Below, one piece after another: positions 45,202 to 55,879 of a DNA stretch of 64,000 nucleotides. Both the position numbers and the translations under genes were made by a program. The DNA is from Cytidiella melzeri (Eukaryota; Basidiomycota; Agaricomycetes; Polyporales; Irpicaceae). The notes beneath the pieces were generated by a model. It saw only the letters and a program-made list of their open reading frames with translations, did no database searches and was not told the origin of the DNA. The stretch covers positions 62,001 through 126,000 of the forward strand of contig JABYQR010000042.1 in NCBI GenBank assembly GCA_022592445.1, written 5' to 3'. Within the stretch, counting starts at the first letter, position 1. Every line of letters begins with the position of its first letter.

Positions 45202-45919
45202 GGTTGCACTTTCCAGTTGTCAGGGTACATGGACAAACTCCTGACTCTTCCCTTTCTAATCTCTTGCATGACATCAAATCATCCCCAGTCTAGGAGGACA
45301 ATTTGCATCATTGGTTCACCTCACCTGTACATTCCAGCCCACTATGCCAATTCTCAGAACAATGCAAAGGTTCCAACCTCTAGGCCATCCTTAAAGATCC
45401 AATGCCACTGGATGCTTGGCTTACACAGTGCAAGGTAAGCATGCAGCTGCAGCTGACTTTGACTCTGAGTCTGAGCCATGTTTTTTTGGTAAACTGGCCA
45501 CAACTCATACAAGTTTGCTCCAAGCCATAAAACTCCTGGGAACCAAAATAAACACACTAGGTAGAGCTATAGAATGATGTACATTTTATCTCTATTTGTG
45601 GTCACATGCTTGCTGTCAAAAACCAAAGCTGTGTCTTTGATATTTTTCAAAAAAGCACTCACATAACAGGTTCTTAAGAGTGCTATTAACAAACTTGGTT
45701 GCTTTCCCATCAATTGCATTCATTGTGGTAACATAAAGACTGCTACTTTTTGTATCTCCTATCAAATATCACAGTATAGCACAACAGTGTTACATGTTAT
45801 GAGAGCTCAAAGTACTGGCATATACTGAAACAAAGCTTCATTTTCTAGAATATGGCATTGTTGTATCTGTCACTCTGGCAATGACTTCCTCATTCTACCT
45901 GGCAAGTACATAATTCTTT

Positions 45920-46340
45920 CCATGCTCATCTATCTACTCTACTCAGCAGACCCATATAAACTGCTACATCCATCTCTATGTTTAATACATCTGACACAGC
46001 CTTGTACTTCTTTGGGTTTTCCTCATATACCTCCTCGTTGAGGTTGAGGTAATCTGATCCTTGCCTCTGTGTTTCTGGCAATTGCTTCATCATTCCACCT
46101 GGCAAGAACAATATCCTCTCCATACTTATCCCTCAACTCTTGAGTAGGCATTTCTTTATAACCAATCTTGTCCATCTCTTCAACTACTGCTTTTGACACA
46201 TCCTTGTACTTCTTTGGGTCTTTCTCATACAGATTGGTGAGAATACCACGTGTTAATGGATGCTCATGCTTGTACAGGTCTTTCATCTGCTTCAGGGTTG
46301 GTTGCTTTCCCCGTCCAAAGGTGTTATAAACTACATCACA
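45920..46340 (-). pseudogene. degenerate fragment of an unknown repeat-containing protein
   Basis: Two related blocks about 190 bp apart read LYEKDPKKYKDVSKAVVEEM and YEENPKKYKAVSDVLNIEMD, each followed by a stretch resembling DIVLARWNDEAIARNTE. Frames shift between them. I do not recognise the parent family; it could be a host gene piece or a transposon-encoded protein. Confidence 0.4.
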
Positions 46341-46614
46341 ACCCTTGTTAGTCAGGGCTGTGGTTCAGCTCTTTGAGTCGGCATTGGGGTGAGGGAGAGA
46401 AGAGCCAGGTCCTCTTCTCTGGTATGGCCAAGCAGACACAGCAGCCATATGGACTGTTCCAGTGACAATGGCAGTAAACATGACAAGTGAGGTTGAGAAC
46501 CGCATGGTGGACTCAGATTGCAGAGAGAGAGAGAGAGAGGAAAGGGCAATTCAGAGTTGTGTTTGAGAGAAAGGGTGGCTAGCTGCAAGGAAAGATCTTA
46601 TGAAAATCAGACGA

Positions 46615-46892
46615 GGCAAGTGTATTGTGAACATTCAATGTGATTTACAAGAGGATGACAGTATGGGAATTTCTGAAGGGGCAGGTATTTGGAAAAGGGC
46701 TTCGAGAAGATTTTGCTAGCTGTGAGAAACAATCTTCAGTACAGTGGCCACAAGGCAAGTGTCATGTGAGACATTCAATGTGACTAACCAGATGATGACA
46801 GTATAAACTGGTTGGAGGAGCAGGTTTTTTTTTTCAAAGAAAAAGGTTTTGAAAAGATTTTGCCAAGCTGTGAGAGCCATTATCAGTATAGT
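46615..46892. repeat. 139-bp imperfect tandem duplication
   Basis: The phrase GGCAAGTGT...ACATTCAATGTGA...GATGACAGTAT and the following AAGATTTTGC...AGCTGTGAGA recur at 46615 and 46754 with several differences. Two copies only. Confidence 0.65.
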
Positions 46893-47316
46893 GGTGACTG
46901 GCCCCAACACAAGTGAAATGGAGAGACATGATGGTGACTCACCAATTCAGCACTTGGAAATGGAGGAAAAAACAGACTTGAGGCAATTGGAGGTAAGCTG
47001 TATATCTGAGAATAGGGGCTTTATATTTATTCAGCCCATGTGCAGTGCTAATGCAACAACCAGAGGATACATGCAAACAAGTGGAAAATACACAGGCTCT
47101 AATTTCCATGGCTACAGTATCTTTAGCAACAAATTGCAATTTAAAACCCCTGCAGGCACACACCAAGTTTTGTTTTGAGATGAGACTGATGGTGATTGCC
47201 ACTAGTAACACTACCACTACTACAGACTTGGTTTAATTGTAGAACTGATAGTGACTGCTACTAGTAACAATACCACTACCATGTACCAACAAATATAAAT
47301 GTTCTGATCCAATTCC

Positions 47317-47486
47317 TGTTAGAAGGCTATGAAAGTAGAGGAAAGTGTTGAGAGAGCAAGACTGAGAGGGATCACACAGTGGGAGTTGGGGATCAAAAGT
47401 GCGTGTCGTTGCATTAATCAGAGTAAGTCTTAAATACGGTAACTACGGCGCTAGTACGTTGCGCGTCTAAGTATTATAGTCAAACA
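47317..47486 (-). repeat. 3' LTR of the young Copia
   Basis: 170 bp, TGTTAG...CAAACA, identical to 52343-52512. Confidence 0.95.
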
Positions 47487-47493
47487 CTCCCCT

Positions 47494-50400
47494 TCAAGCA
47501 CGAATATGAAGTAGTTCATTGAAGTGCTTGAGTTTTTCGAGAGGTAGTGCTTTAGTAAGTGTATCAGCACGTTGATCGTTAGAAGATATGTGATGAATAG
47601 TTATATACTTCTTGAGTACACGATCGCTGATGAAATTCTTACGAATCTCGAAGTGTTTAGTTCGTTGCGAATGTTGCTCGTCAGGTGAGCTAACAATGGC
47701 AATAGTTGATGCACTGTCAGTATACATTTTGACAGGGTCCATAGTAGAGTTAAGTAGTTCGTCAATGAGTGCTTTTAGATATATAGCTTCAGTTGACGCA
47801 TGCGCTAAGGCATATAATTCGGCTTCGGTGACCGATAGTGTTACAAGTGAACCGCGCTTACTTGACCAAGAGATAAGCGAGTCGTTGTATGTGAAGGTGT
47901 AGCCCATTATTGGTTTATTGCCGTATGTAGTCATACCGTCAGAATCAGCGTATCCGACAAGTGAAGTATTAGTAGTAGTTGCTTGGTTTCCTAGGACAAG
48001 CCAGTAATCGCACGTTCCCTTCAAGTATAGGTAACACTGTTTAGCTGCAGCGAAGTGTTCCTTAGAAGGGTCAGCTAAGTATCGTGCAAGTTGACCAGTG
48101 CAGTATGCAACGTCTGGTCGAGTACAGTCAGCAACGTATCGTAAACCACCGACTAAAGACATGTATTGTTTAATAGCGTCAGCGTCCTGACGAGGTTCTT
48201 TCGAGTCACGGGGGGCTAAGTTGTGCTCGTGTATCATAGGCGTACGGCGTGTATGATCGTGGTCAAAGTTGTTTCTTTTAAGTATAGTTTGGATATAATC
48301 GCGTTGACGAAGCTTGATAACACCAGAGGCTTTGTCGTAATCGATTTCCATGCCAAGCATCCAGTGGATAGTGCCACCGTTTGTTACCTCGACATGTTGT
48401 CTAAGTGCTATCTCAAATTGTTCAGCGACGACAGAAGTGATAGTACAGAGAGTAATATCGTCGACATGAACAGCGAGTATAAGTATTAGTTTTTCTCCCC
48501 TATAAAGGTAGAAGACAGCGTTATCATAGTCTGAACGCTTAAGTCCAAGTTGGAAAAGTATATCGCATAGTACCTTGTACCAGCGACATCCGGCTTGTTT
48601 AAGGCCATAGATAGTTTTGCGTAGTTTAAGTACCCAGCCCTTAGGCAAGTTGGGCAGTAAGTCGCCAGGCGGCGGACGAAGATAAAGATCTTCATCATCG
48701 TTAATCTTACCGTATAAGTAAGCGGACTTAACATCGAGTTGGTTAATCTCGAAGTGTAGTGAAGCCGCAAGTGTAAGTATGAGTCGCATAGAACTCATGC
48801 GCGCGACTGGAGCGAACAAGTCGTTTGCATAGTAATCAATACCATCGCGCTGAGAGTATCCTTGCGCAACAAGTCTTGACTTGAGTTTAGTAACTTTGCC
48901 ATGTTCGTACTTAGTCTTGTAGACGAAGCGAGAACCAGTAATGTTGGCATTTGGCGGCGGGATACAGTATTCCCAAGTGCCGAGTTGTTCGAGTGTATCA
49001 ACCTCAAGTTTCATAGACTTAAACCAATCGTCTTTGAGAGGGTGATTAAGTACATCTTTGAAAGTGACAGGGTCACCGACGTCCTCAGCATAGTAAGCGT
49101 TAAACTCAGTTAAGTAGAAAGCAATGTTAGTGTCTACTTCGTCGTAGTTTAGTCCACGAGCTTTACGCGATAGTTGAGGAGTTCTGTTGGAACGCCTTGG
49201 ACCAGTAGGGTCAGGCTCGTCGATTTCCATTGGTTCTATGTGAGGGTTGTCCTCAAGTTCAAGTTGTTTTTCAGTGGTAAGTTGTTCGACATTTGGTTCT
49301 TTCTCCCCTTCAATTCGTATCGTAGAGTCAACGAATTGCAAGTTACGTTCAACTCCGACACGTTGTCCAAAGTAAACGTAGTGACCTTTAGAGTGTTCAG
49401 CGAAGCCTATCCAGACTCCCCTTTTACCCTTAGATGCTAGTTTATTTGTGCGATATTCGTCGTATACAATGCACGGCTGACCGAAGACTTGAAGTCCATC
49501 AAGGTTAGCGTCTGTGCCATATCGCTTAAAGTAAGGAGTTTTGTAGTTAAGTATAGTACGAGGAGAACGATTGTACACATACATCGCGTATAATGCAGCG
49601 TACCACCATAGTCGATTTGGTAAAGATGCAGTATGCAGGTTTACTCGAATCAAGTTCATAATAGTTTGATGTACACGCTCAGCAACACCGTTTTGCTGAG
49701 GAGTATCATGTACAGTAAGACGTAGTACAGTTCCTTGAGTTTTCAAGTAAGCAGTCATAGCTTTACTGGTAAAGATACCGTCGTTATCGGCTTGAAGTAT
49801 CTTGACACGAATACCATATTGCGTCAAAAGTTCAGTAGAGAAAATGACCCATTGAGTATAGGCGTCATCTTTAGTCACTAGTGGTGCCAGTACTAACCAT
49901 CTAGTAGCATCGTCGACGATAGTCAACCAGTATTTATGTTTACCAGTAATCGACGCTGTGGGTAGAGGCCCAAAGATGTCGATATGAAAATGATCTCCGA
50001 AAGCTTCAGCTAACGATGAAGAACGAAGTTTAGGTACGGTATTGCGATGGATATTGTTAAGTAAACAATCCTCGCACGGAGTTTCAGTATGGTCAGTTAT
50101 ATGATCAGTAATGATTGACGAAGTTTGAAGTAGTTTCTTGATCATGAAGTAACTGAGATGACCGAGTTTTTTATGTAGTTCAAGTAGAGTAATGCCAGTT
50201 CTATGCACGCTTGCTAAAGAAGTCACTCGAGTTGATGATAGCGTGTATAAATCATTTGATTTTCTAACAACAGCCACACAAGTCGAGTTCGAGTCGTATA
50301 TAGTACAAAGATTGTGATAAAAAGTAAAACGATAATCAGAGTCCAATTTTCCAACGCTGATTAAAGTAAAAGGTAGGGTTGAGTTGAAGTAGACGTTCTT

Positions 50401-50907
50401 TAGCAGGAGTTCAGTAAGCTTACCACTTTCCTGTTCCACCTCGAGTACCATGTCACCAGCGAGTTTCAAAACTAGTTGTTCTGAGTTGGCAACAGTCAGT
50501 ACGATAGTTGGTACGGAGTGGACATTGAAAAGTAAGTCTCGATACGGCGTACAGTGTATAGTTGCGCCAGTATCAAGAATATGTACCGACTCGTCTGTTG
50601 ACGAAGTCGCATACAGCGGAAGTAGAGTAGGAAAAGTAGTAGTAAGCGAATTACTTACGTGCATAGTGACGTCGGACTCAGAGAGAGCCGACACCCACGC
50701 GCTTTGGTTGCGACGAGGAGTAGTGGTCGACGGACCAGCGACAGCGGGGTGGCAACAGCAGCGGCAGCAGTGGCAGCTTTGCCCTTGGCACCAGCAGCAA
50801 CAGACTTCCGGGTGATACCCTTCCTCTTCATCGCCTCCTTGGACTTCTCTGTCCAGGGCGAAGGGCAAGTAGGCGTCGTGTGGCCTGTCTCGTTGCAGTT
50901 GTAACAC
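47494..50907 (-). CDS. Copia Pol: protease, integrase, reverse transcriptase, RNase H
   Basis: A single open frame. Real Pol coding begins near 50760 (AVAGPSTTTPRRNQSAWVSA). Protease: HILDTGATIHCTPY. Integrase zinc region: ELHKKLGHLSYFMIKKLL with CEDC. DDE core: IDIFGPLPTASITGKHKYW, LQADNDGIFTSKA and DTPQQNGVAERVHQTI. RT: FEINQLDVKSAYLYGKI, YGLKQAGCRWYK, and the catalytic AVHVDDITLC. RNase H: LVGYADSDGMTTYGNKP and TEAELYALAHASTEAIYLKA. The end is LKHFNELLHIRA. No stop or gap, so the protein should be active if made. The first part of the frame (50907-50760) is the out-of-frame shadow of the Gag end. Confidence 0.93.
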   Translation of the reverse strand: MLQLQRDRPHDAYLPFALDREVQGGDEEEGYHPEVCCCWCQGQSCHCCRCCCHPAVAGPSTTTPRRNQSAWVSALSESDVTMHVSNSLTTTFPTLLPLYATSSTDESVHILDTGATIHCTPYRDLLFNVHSVPTIVLTVANSEQLVLKLAGDMVLEVEQESGKLTELLLKNVYFNSTLPFTLISVGKLDSDYRFTFYHNLCTIYDSNSTCVAVVRKSNDLYTLSSTRVTSLASVHRTGITLLELHKKLGHLSYFMIKKLLQTSSIITDHITDHTETPCEDCLLNNIHRNTVPKLRSSSLAEAFGDHFHIDIFGPLPTASITGKHKYWLTIVDDATRWLVLAPLVTKDDAYTQWVIFSTELLTQYGIRVKILQADNDGIFTSKAMTAYLKTQGTVLRLTVHDTPQQNGVAERVHQTIMNLIRVNLHTASLPNRLWWYAALYAMYVYNRSPRTILNYKTPYFKRYGTDANLDGLQVFGQPCIVYDEYRTNKLASKGKRGVWIGFAEHSKGHYVYFGQRVGVERNLQFVDSTIRIEGEKEPNVEQLTTEKQLELEDNPHIEPMEIDEPDPTGPRRSNRTPQLSRKARGLNYDEVDTNIAFYLTEFNAYYAEDVGDPVTFKDVLNHPLKDDWFKSMKLEVDTLEQLGTWEYCIPPPNANITGSRFVYKTKYEHGKVTKLKSRLVAQGYSQRDGIDYYANDLFAPVARMSSMRLILTLAASLHFEINQLDVKSAYLYGKINDDEDLYLRPPPGDLLPNLPKGWVLKLRKTIYGLKQAGCRWYKVLCDILFQLGLKRSDYDNAVFYLYRGEKLILILAVHVDDITLCTITSVVAEQFEIALRQHVEVTNGGTIHWMLGMEIDYDKASGVIKLRQRDYIQTILKRNNFDHDHTRRTPMIHEHNLAPRDSKEPRQDADAIKQYMSLVGGLRYVADCTRPDVAYCTGQLARYLADPSKEHFAAAKQCYLYLKGTCDYWLVLGNQATTTNTSLVGYADSDGMTTYGNKPIMGYTFTYNDSLISWSSKRGSLVTLSVTEAELYALAHASTEAIYLKALIDELLNSTMDPVKMYTDSASTIAIVSSPDEQHSQRTKHFEIRKNFISDRVLKKYITIHHISSNDQRADTLTKALPLEKLKHFNELLHIRA

Positions 50908-52244
50908 TTCATCTTCGAAGTGTCACGAACGGACTTCTCCTTCGAGTAAGGAGCGGCGGCCGCATGAGCGGAGGAAGTGGCTTTCGCCGGACGTTCGACA
51001 CGTTTGTCGACTGCTGGCGACGCGGCGGATGAACCACCAGCGGGCCTGTCACGAGGGACGAGGGTTGACGAACCCTTGGACCGAGAGCGGTCAAGTGGGT
51101 GAGCGAGTCGCCAGCTATGGAAGTCGCGGCGTAGCTCGACGCTCAGGGAGATGGGGTTGTAGTCGTACTTCTCGCCCGCAGGAGTACGGGAACGCACGCC
51201 AGCCTCGTAGCTAGCGCGAGTATGCGCATAGGCGGGGGGGATGATGCCGACGAGAGCGGAGTAGAAAATGTGCTGAGGGAATTCGATACCCTTAGACAAA
51301 ATCTTTGAGTAGAGGTTGTGCGCATCATCAAGGAGTTTGTCCATTTCGTGGACAGGACGGCGGAGGGAGAATAGTTGGAAAATTTCGTTGGCGTCCGACA
51401 TAGTGGAAGTCGGCTCGAAACGTTCGGAGAGTTTCTCCATGAGTCTGTGAGGCGCGGTCTCATTGAGATAGTTCGCCATCACGGAGTCCGCGATGTGTCC
51501 CGCGAGGACGTTGAAGACGGCCCGTTGGACCTCTTGAGGAATGGTCAGACCACCCCTGTAGCTGTAGAAATCGACGATAGTCGACATCGCAGTATCGACG
51601 CGGAATTTCCACATCAGCCAGGTATCAGGACCTGTGAGTTTGCCAACATCTGCGAAGGCTTTGTGGACGTCGCTAAGCGACATAGTATACTCCACATCGT
51701 GCTTTGGAGGCACGGAAAGGAGGGACGACACTGCTCGCGCAGAGTCAGTGGGGCCAGATGGCGAGGGGGACGGCGCACGATGAGCTCTGGGCAGTTTGCC
51801 CCTTCGCCTTTCGTGCGCCTCGTCGTCGTCCATAGGATCGTCGCTATCGTCCGACGATGGCTTAGTGGTGTGACGACGGGCGAAGTCGTCACGGAGTGTG
51901 TCGAAAGGAGTGCGACGGCGATCAGAGGGGGGTGCTGAGACTCGTCGTGATGCCGTGATGTGGGCAGTGGGATGGTCAACGACAGCTGAGGTAGAAGCGA
52001 CGTTGGGGGTGTGGTCGGAAGGTGCAGCAGAAGGTGCAGGACCTGGGGTACCAGCACGAGAAGCGGAAGACATTGGAGGTTGTTGTGGAGGAGTAGGAGC
52101 AGGAGGAGGAGTTGGAGTAGGAGTGAAGACCGGGGTACGTCTCCTGCGAGTTGTACGAGGGATAGTGCCTCGAAGAAAGTCGGTTTGGTGTCGTTCGCGC
52201 GTAGAACGACGAGGTTGAGGCTGATCAGTGGGATCAGAGCTCAT
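50655..52244 (-). CDS. Copia Gag with CCHC zinc knuckle
   Basis: The ATG at 52244 (MSSDPTDQPQ) opens about 529 codons: a basic/Pro-rich lead, KAFADVGKLTGPDTWLMWKF, and the capsid-like region with NYLNETAPHRLMEKLSERFE. A standard nucleocapsid knuckle CYNCNETGHTTPTC (Cx2Cx4Hx4C) follows, then a basic Lys/Ala-rich tail. The true end depends on where ribosomes or splicing switch to the pol frame, since homology to Copia polyproteins leaves this frame soon after the Ala-rich run near 50760. Gag and pol overlap by 253 bp, with pol in the -1 frame. No classical X XXY YYZ heptamer was found in the overlap. Confidence 0.88.
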   Translation of the reverse strand: MSSDPTDQPQPRRSTRERHQTDFLRGTIPRTTRRRRTPVFTPTPTPPPAPTPPQQPPMSSASRAGTPGPAPSAAPSDHTPNVASTSAVVDHPTAHITASRRVSAPPSDRRRTPFDTLRDDFARRHTTKPSSDDSDDPMDDDEAHERRRGKLPRAHRAPSPSPSGPTDSARAVSSLLSVPPKHDVEYTMSLSDVHKAFADVGKLTGPDTWLMWKFRVDTAMSTIVDFYSYRGGLTIPQEVQRAVFNVLAGHIADSVMANYLNETAPHRLMEKLSERFEPTSTMSDANEIFQLFSLRRPVHEMDKLLDDAHNLYSKILSKGIEFPQHIFYSALVGIIPPAYAHTRASYEAGVRSRTPAGEKYDYNPISLSVELRRDFHSWRLAHPLDRSRSKGSSTLVPRDRPAGGSSAASPAVDKRVERPAKATSSAHAAAAPYSKEKSVRDTSKMKCYNCNETGHTTPTCPSPWTEKSKEAMKRKGITRKSVAAGAKGKAATAAAAVATPLSLVRRPLLLVATKARGCRLSLSPTSLCT

Positions 52245-52330
52245 CAACTAGTGGGCACGCGGCGGTTTAACCACCAGCGAGCAGAGAGTGAGTGCAGATA
52301 GTAATATGAGTGAGGTAGTGAGCTTATCCG

Positions 52331-52342
52331 GGGCTCATAACC
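52331..52342 (-). promoter_or_regulatory. primer-binding site for initiator tRNA-Met anticodon arm (young Copia)
   Basis: Plus strand GGGCTCATAACC, i.e. GGTTATGAGCCC next to the 5' LTR on the coding strand. It is the same site as in the old Copia. Half-tRNA priming is known for Drosophila copia and yeast Ty5. Confidence 0.85.
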
Positions 52343-52512
52343 TGTTAGAAGGCTATGAAAGTAGAGGAAAGTGTTGAGAGAGCAAGACTGAGAGGGATCA
52401 CACAGTGGGAGTTGGGGATCAAAAGTGCGTGTCGTTGCATTAATCAGAGTAAGTCTTAAATACGGTAACTACGGCGCTAGTACGTTGCGCGTCTAAGTAT
52501 TATAGTCAAACA
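52343..52512 (-). repeat. 5' LTR of the young Copia
   Basis: 170 bp, identical to 47317-47486. It is short for an LTR but complete with TG and CA ends. Confidence 0.95.
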
Positions 52513-55118
52513 ATTCCAAACAAAACTACAGTTGACAGTGTAATCATGGCAAGGACACCTAACTAGCATCAGGAAACAGCAACTTACCTACCTGTGCATC
52601 CAGTTGTCATGGAACTCTACCAAGCTGTACATAGCCCTGGTAGATCAAGTTTCCAGGAAACATGATGCTAGGATTGTGACCATTTTTCTGTACTTAATGC
52701 AAAAAAGTGGCTGGCAAAAAAAAGTGAAACTATGAAATTTTTTCCCCAGCCTCCTCATTTCCCCCTTCTCCCCTTTACCCCCTTTCCCCCTTTTCAACAC
52801 TGGATGGTGTGAATCAAATCTGTAAACTGAGAAAAATTGGCATTTCCAAGGTTTTCTATCTACCTGCTCCCCTTTTCTCAGATGTGCAGAGAGTACTTGT
52901 ACTACACTGCCACCACCACCACCACCACCACCACCACCATCCAAGGCAAGCAAAAACAAAAAGACCCTGACACACATTTGGAAGGAGAAAAAGAAAGATC
53001 TCAGTAATTGAGAGTATTAACTCTACTAGAGAAAGATGAGTCAATAATGCAATACTTATAACTCCTCGCTTGTGTGGTGAAGCAACTCACAAACAAATCA
53101 GCAGCTACGGAAACAGACAGACAGAACAAAATATGGCTGATACCAGCTGCAGTAGTAAGAACGAGAGAATGAGATTGATTGGGGTGTTTGCAAAATCCTG
53201 TTGTTGCACAAACACTGCTATTTTCTGTGCTTGCATACCTTCAAAAGATATTGAATATATCACAAGCAATCAGAGATCTTACTCTAGTGTCATTTTGGCT
53301 TAGCAAGTATACTTTATGTACCCTGCTGAGGCTGATGAATCAAGATTCTAGCTGATGTAGTGCATAGTCTAGAACACTCACGCAGAAGAGTAGTGAGCAG
53401 AATTGTATTTTCAACCTTCTCTAACAGCCCAAATGCTCTGAATCCATGTGTAGAGTAGTTTTCACAGAACCATGGTTGTGAACAAACATGACTTTTGGGA
53501 CCATGCACCTTTGTTTCACAACCAATTTTCTCACTGTTCACTGATGGGGAAAGTGTTACCAGCCGAGACATTTTACTGGATACACCCGGTCTCTTTTATA
53601 CTCCACACCAACATCCTCAACCCCTCCTGTCCAAACCACTCAACATAAAATACTGTGTAACTTGGAAGATGTACATCAACACATCTATGTATTTCATGAC
53701 AAGCTTTAGTCAAGTGTTTGTTGCACAATTGATTGGGCTGAGCACCATAATTCTACAAAACACCCCCAACAATACTCTGGGTTACAGAGTGTTTGTGAAC
53801 ACCCCGTTTTCCACAAACACCACAACTTTCAATTTACTTCTGCACCTCTCAAAGAATTCCACGTACACTCCAAGAAAGATACCTACCTACTACTTATAGC
53901 ATACTTTTGGCATACAGATATTGATTTTTATGGGGAGAGATGTGATGTTTTTCTTTTCCAGAGACAAAAACAGGTGAGATTCTGCACACCACTTGTACTG
54001 ATGAAGAAAGATATTCCGAGTGATGTCCCACAAACTTTGGGGGGAAACTTCCTGGCAGGGAAGTAGTCACAGATATCGAAAAATCTCCATCATTTTCAAG
54101 CAGCCCAATTGTCTCAAGTCAGTAGGCAAAGTAAGCTTTTACGAACACTGTCAAGGTTTTTGTGACTCGGGGTGTGAGACTTTGCCACCCTCATGCTGCT
54201 GTCAGTCTGCGTGACCAATCATGAGCTGTTTTTTTATATAAAAAAAACATGGCTTCACTTTTGATACCACTTGCCAACAGGCATCCTGCTATAGCTCGCT
54301 CTTGTCCTCTAAAAAAAGCTCAATAAAAATGTAGAAGTATCACAGACATGCACATTCTTAAAGAAACTAATGTAAAGTGCTAGAGACATCAATTTGGTAT
54401 TTTCCAGCACAACGTGCCAAATGCCAAAAATCTGACAAAAACACCCCCAACAACAACAACGATAGCAGTAAGAACAAGGAAAATCCCACGCTTTTTGCAG
54501 ACTCATTGTTTTTTTGTCAACCTTGGCAACAATTCGCCGTACACTGCATAACAACCTAACATTTATTGAATGCTATCAAAAAAAAGGCACTTGAAAAAGG
54601 TGTACGTATTTCCCTCGGGTATACACCTTCTGGAATTTTAATTCTTACATTGTTTTGAGGCACAAAAAAGTAGCCCATTTCTGTTATTACCTTTCTCCAC
54701 CAAACTGCACAGTCACCTTTTCTGTTCTTGAAAAAAAGGCACATTTTTGTCTCTCTATATTTCCCTTATGACATACATTTTGATAATGATAAAATGTTAA
54801 GCACCGACTATTGCCAAAAGACACAAGTTGTCAATTCAAGAACTTCTTGGTGTAGCTAAGCTACACACAAAGTCAAAAATGATGATGATGGTCTAGGCCG
54901 TGCATTTGCCTGTCAAGCACAATAGCAGACAGAACAATGGAATCAATAGGATAGAAGGAATATATTAATACAGATACAAAGTAGATAGATAGACTGAGTG
55001 TTCTTAGCCCCCATGTTTGAGCCTACCAGCTATCTATACCTATACATGTTGACCCAACTACTTCTGGACCAGTCCGACTGACATGGATAGTCCAACAGAG
55101 ACCAGATTTTTCCAACAA
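52513..55118. other. AT-rich stretch without recognised genes
   Basis: Continues the debris split by the young Copia. Open frames are short and low in complexity. It contains a (CCA)n run at 52910-52939 and many A or T homopolymers. No termini of an element were found. Confidence 0.5.
52910..52939. repeat. (CCA)n microsatellite
   Basis: About ten CCA units with one change at the right end (CAT CC). It reads as poly-Gly or poly-Trp in some frames but no gene contains it. Confidence 0.9.
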
Positions 55119-55879
55119 TGTCACCAGTTTACAGCCTTAGGCGCCTATCTAGAGCGCTTATTTTCCGGCTAGGAGTGTTACCGGACCTAACCCTAACCCG
55201 GGTCACGTGACATCCTGCCTTATTTATCAATAGTCCAGACCCAAACCCTAGACTCAATCTGGAGCGGTTCCAGATCAACCTAGGCTATTGTTCTATCGTT
55301 CAACTTCCATTGATAGGGATTCCCCAGGGATTCCCCCAGTTCTTATTGTCTTATTGTCTTTCGTCTATTGTCTTCTGTCTATTGTTAGGGATTCCCCAGG
55401 GATTCCCCCAGTTTCTATTGTTCTATTGTTCCAGTTTCTATTGTTCTATTGTCTTATTGTTCTAGCTCTATTGTTCTACGTACCCTGGTCTTTGACAGCT
55501 ACCCTGGTCCCTTATTGTTCTATTGTTACTCCAGCCCCACAGTTACTCCAGTCCCTAGTGTGGGAACTTGTGCACAGACCACCCAGCCACAGTATATATA
55601 GTAGCCCTTACCCTCCCTAGCTCTGCATCTTGACCTCTCTGTCATTTGCACTGCTAGGTGAGTTACTGCATGTAACTTAGTATCATACCTTATTAACTCT
55701 GTCATTTGCACTGCTAGTATCCGGCCTCTGAGCCTGCTTGCCTGCTTATCATCGACTTTGACCTTGTTGTCGTCGTTGGAGATCCACTTCCACTTCCCCT
55801 CCCCCTCTTCTCTGCCCTTGTTTAGGGTTTAGCAGTATAGCAGCAGTCGCTCCGCAACACCGACGTCATAGTGGTAACA
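55119..55879 (+). mobile_element. possible solo LTR or LTR fragment
   Basis: Starts TGTCACCA and ends near TGGTAACA, giving short inverted ends. It has a TATATATAG site near 55592 preceded by low-complexity CTATTGTT tracts and a 72-bp direct repeat of AGGGATTCCCCAGGGATTCC (55315 and 55386), and a pyrimidine-rich downstream part. I saw no exact target duplication. TGGTAACAAAATCAG at the right edge could instead be a tRNA primer site, which would make this a 5' LTR followed by a decayed body. Confidence 0.4.

Larger units (their letters stand above)
45207..47316. other. AT-rich repeat debris between the two Copia blocks
   Basis: No host gene is supported. The stretch holds a pseudogene fragment with internal duplication (45920-46340), a GA microsatellite near 46520, a 139-bp tandem duplication (46615 on) and a roughly 55-bp duplication near 47190-47280 with the phrase ACTAGTAACA. 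Like the dead Copia it is poor in CpG. Confidence 0.6.
47317..52512 (-). mobile_element. young Ty1/Copia retrotransposon, apparently intact
   Basis: 5,196 bp with identical 170-bp LTRs and the 5-bp duplication ATTCC (47312-47316 and 52513-52517). Minus strand. Gag and pol are uninterrupted except for a -1 frame change between them. The primer-binding site at 52331-52342 matches the initiator tRNA-Met anticodon arm and the polypurine tract (GAAGGGGAG) lies at 47487-47495. It is the closest intact relative in the window of the old Copia. Confidence 0.95.

Noticed and set aside
48223..50815. plus-strand ORFs within the young Copia
   Set aside because: All are opposite an uninterrupted Pol or Gag frame with recognised motifs.
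55119..55879. confident solo LTR call with target duplication
   Set aside because: The flanks (AACAA on the left, AAATC on the right) do not match, so the element is listed only as possible.
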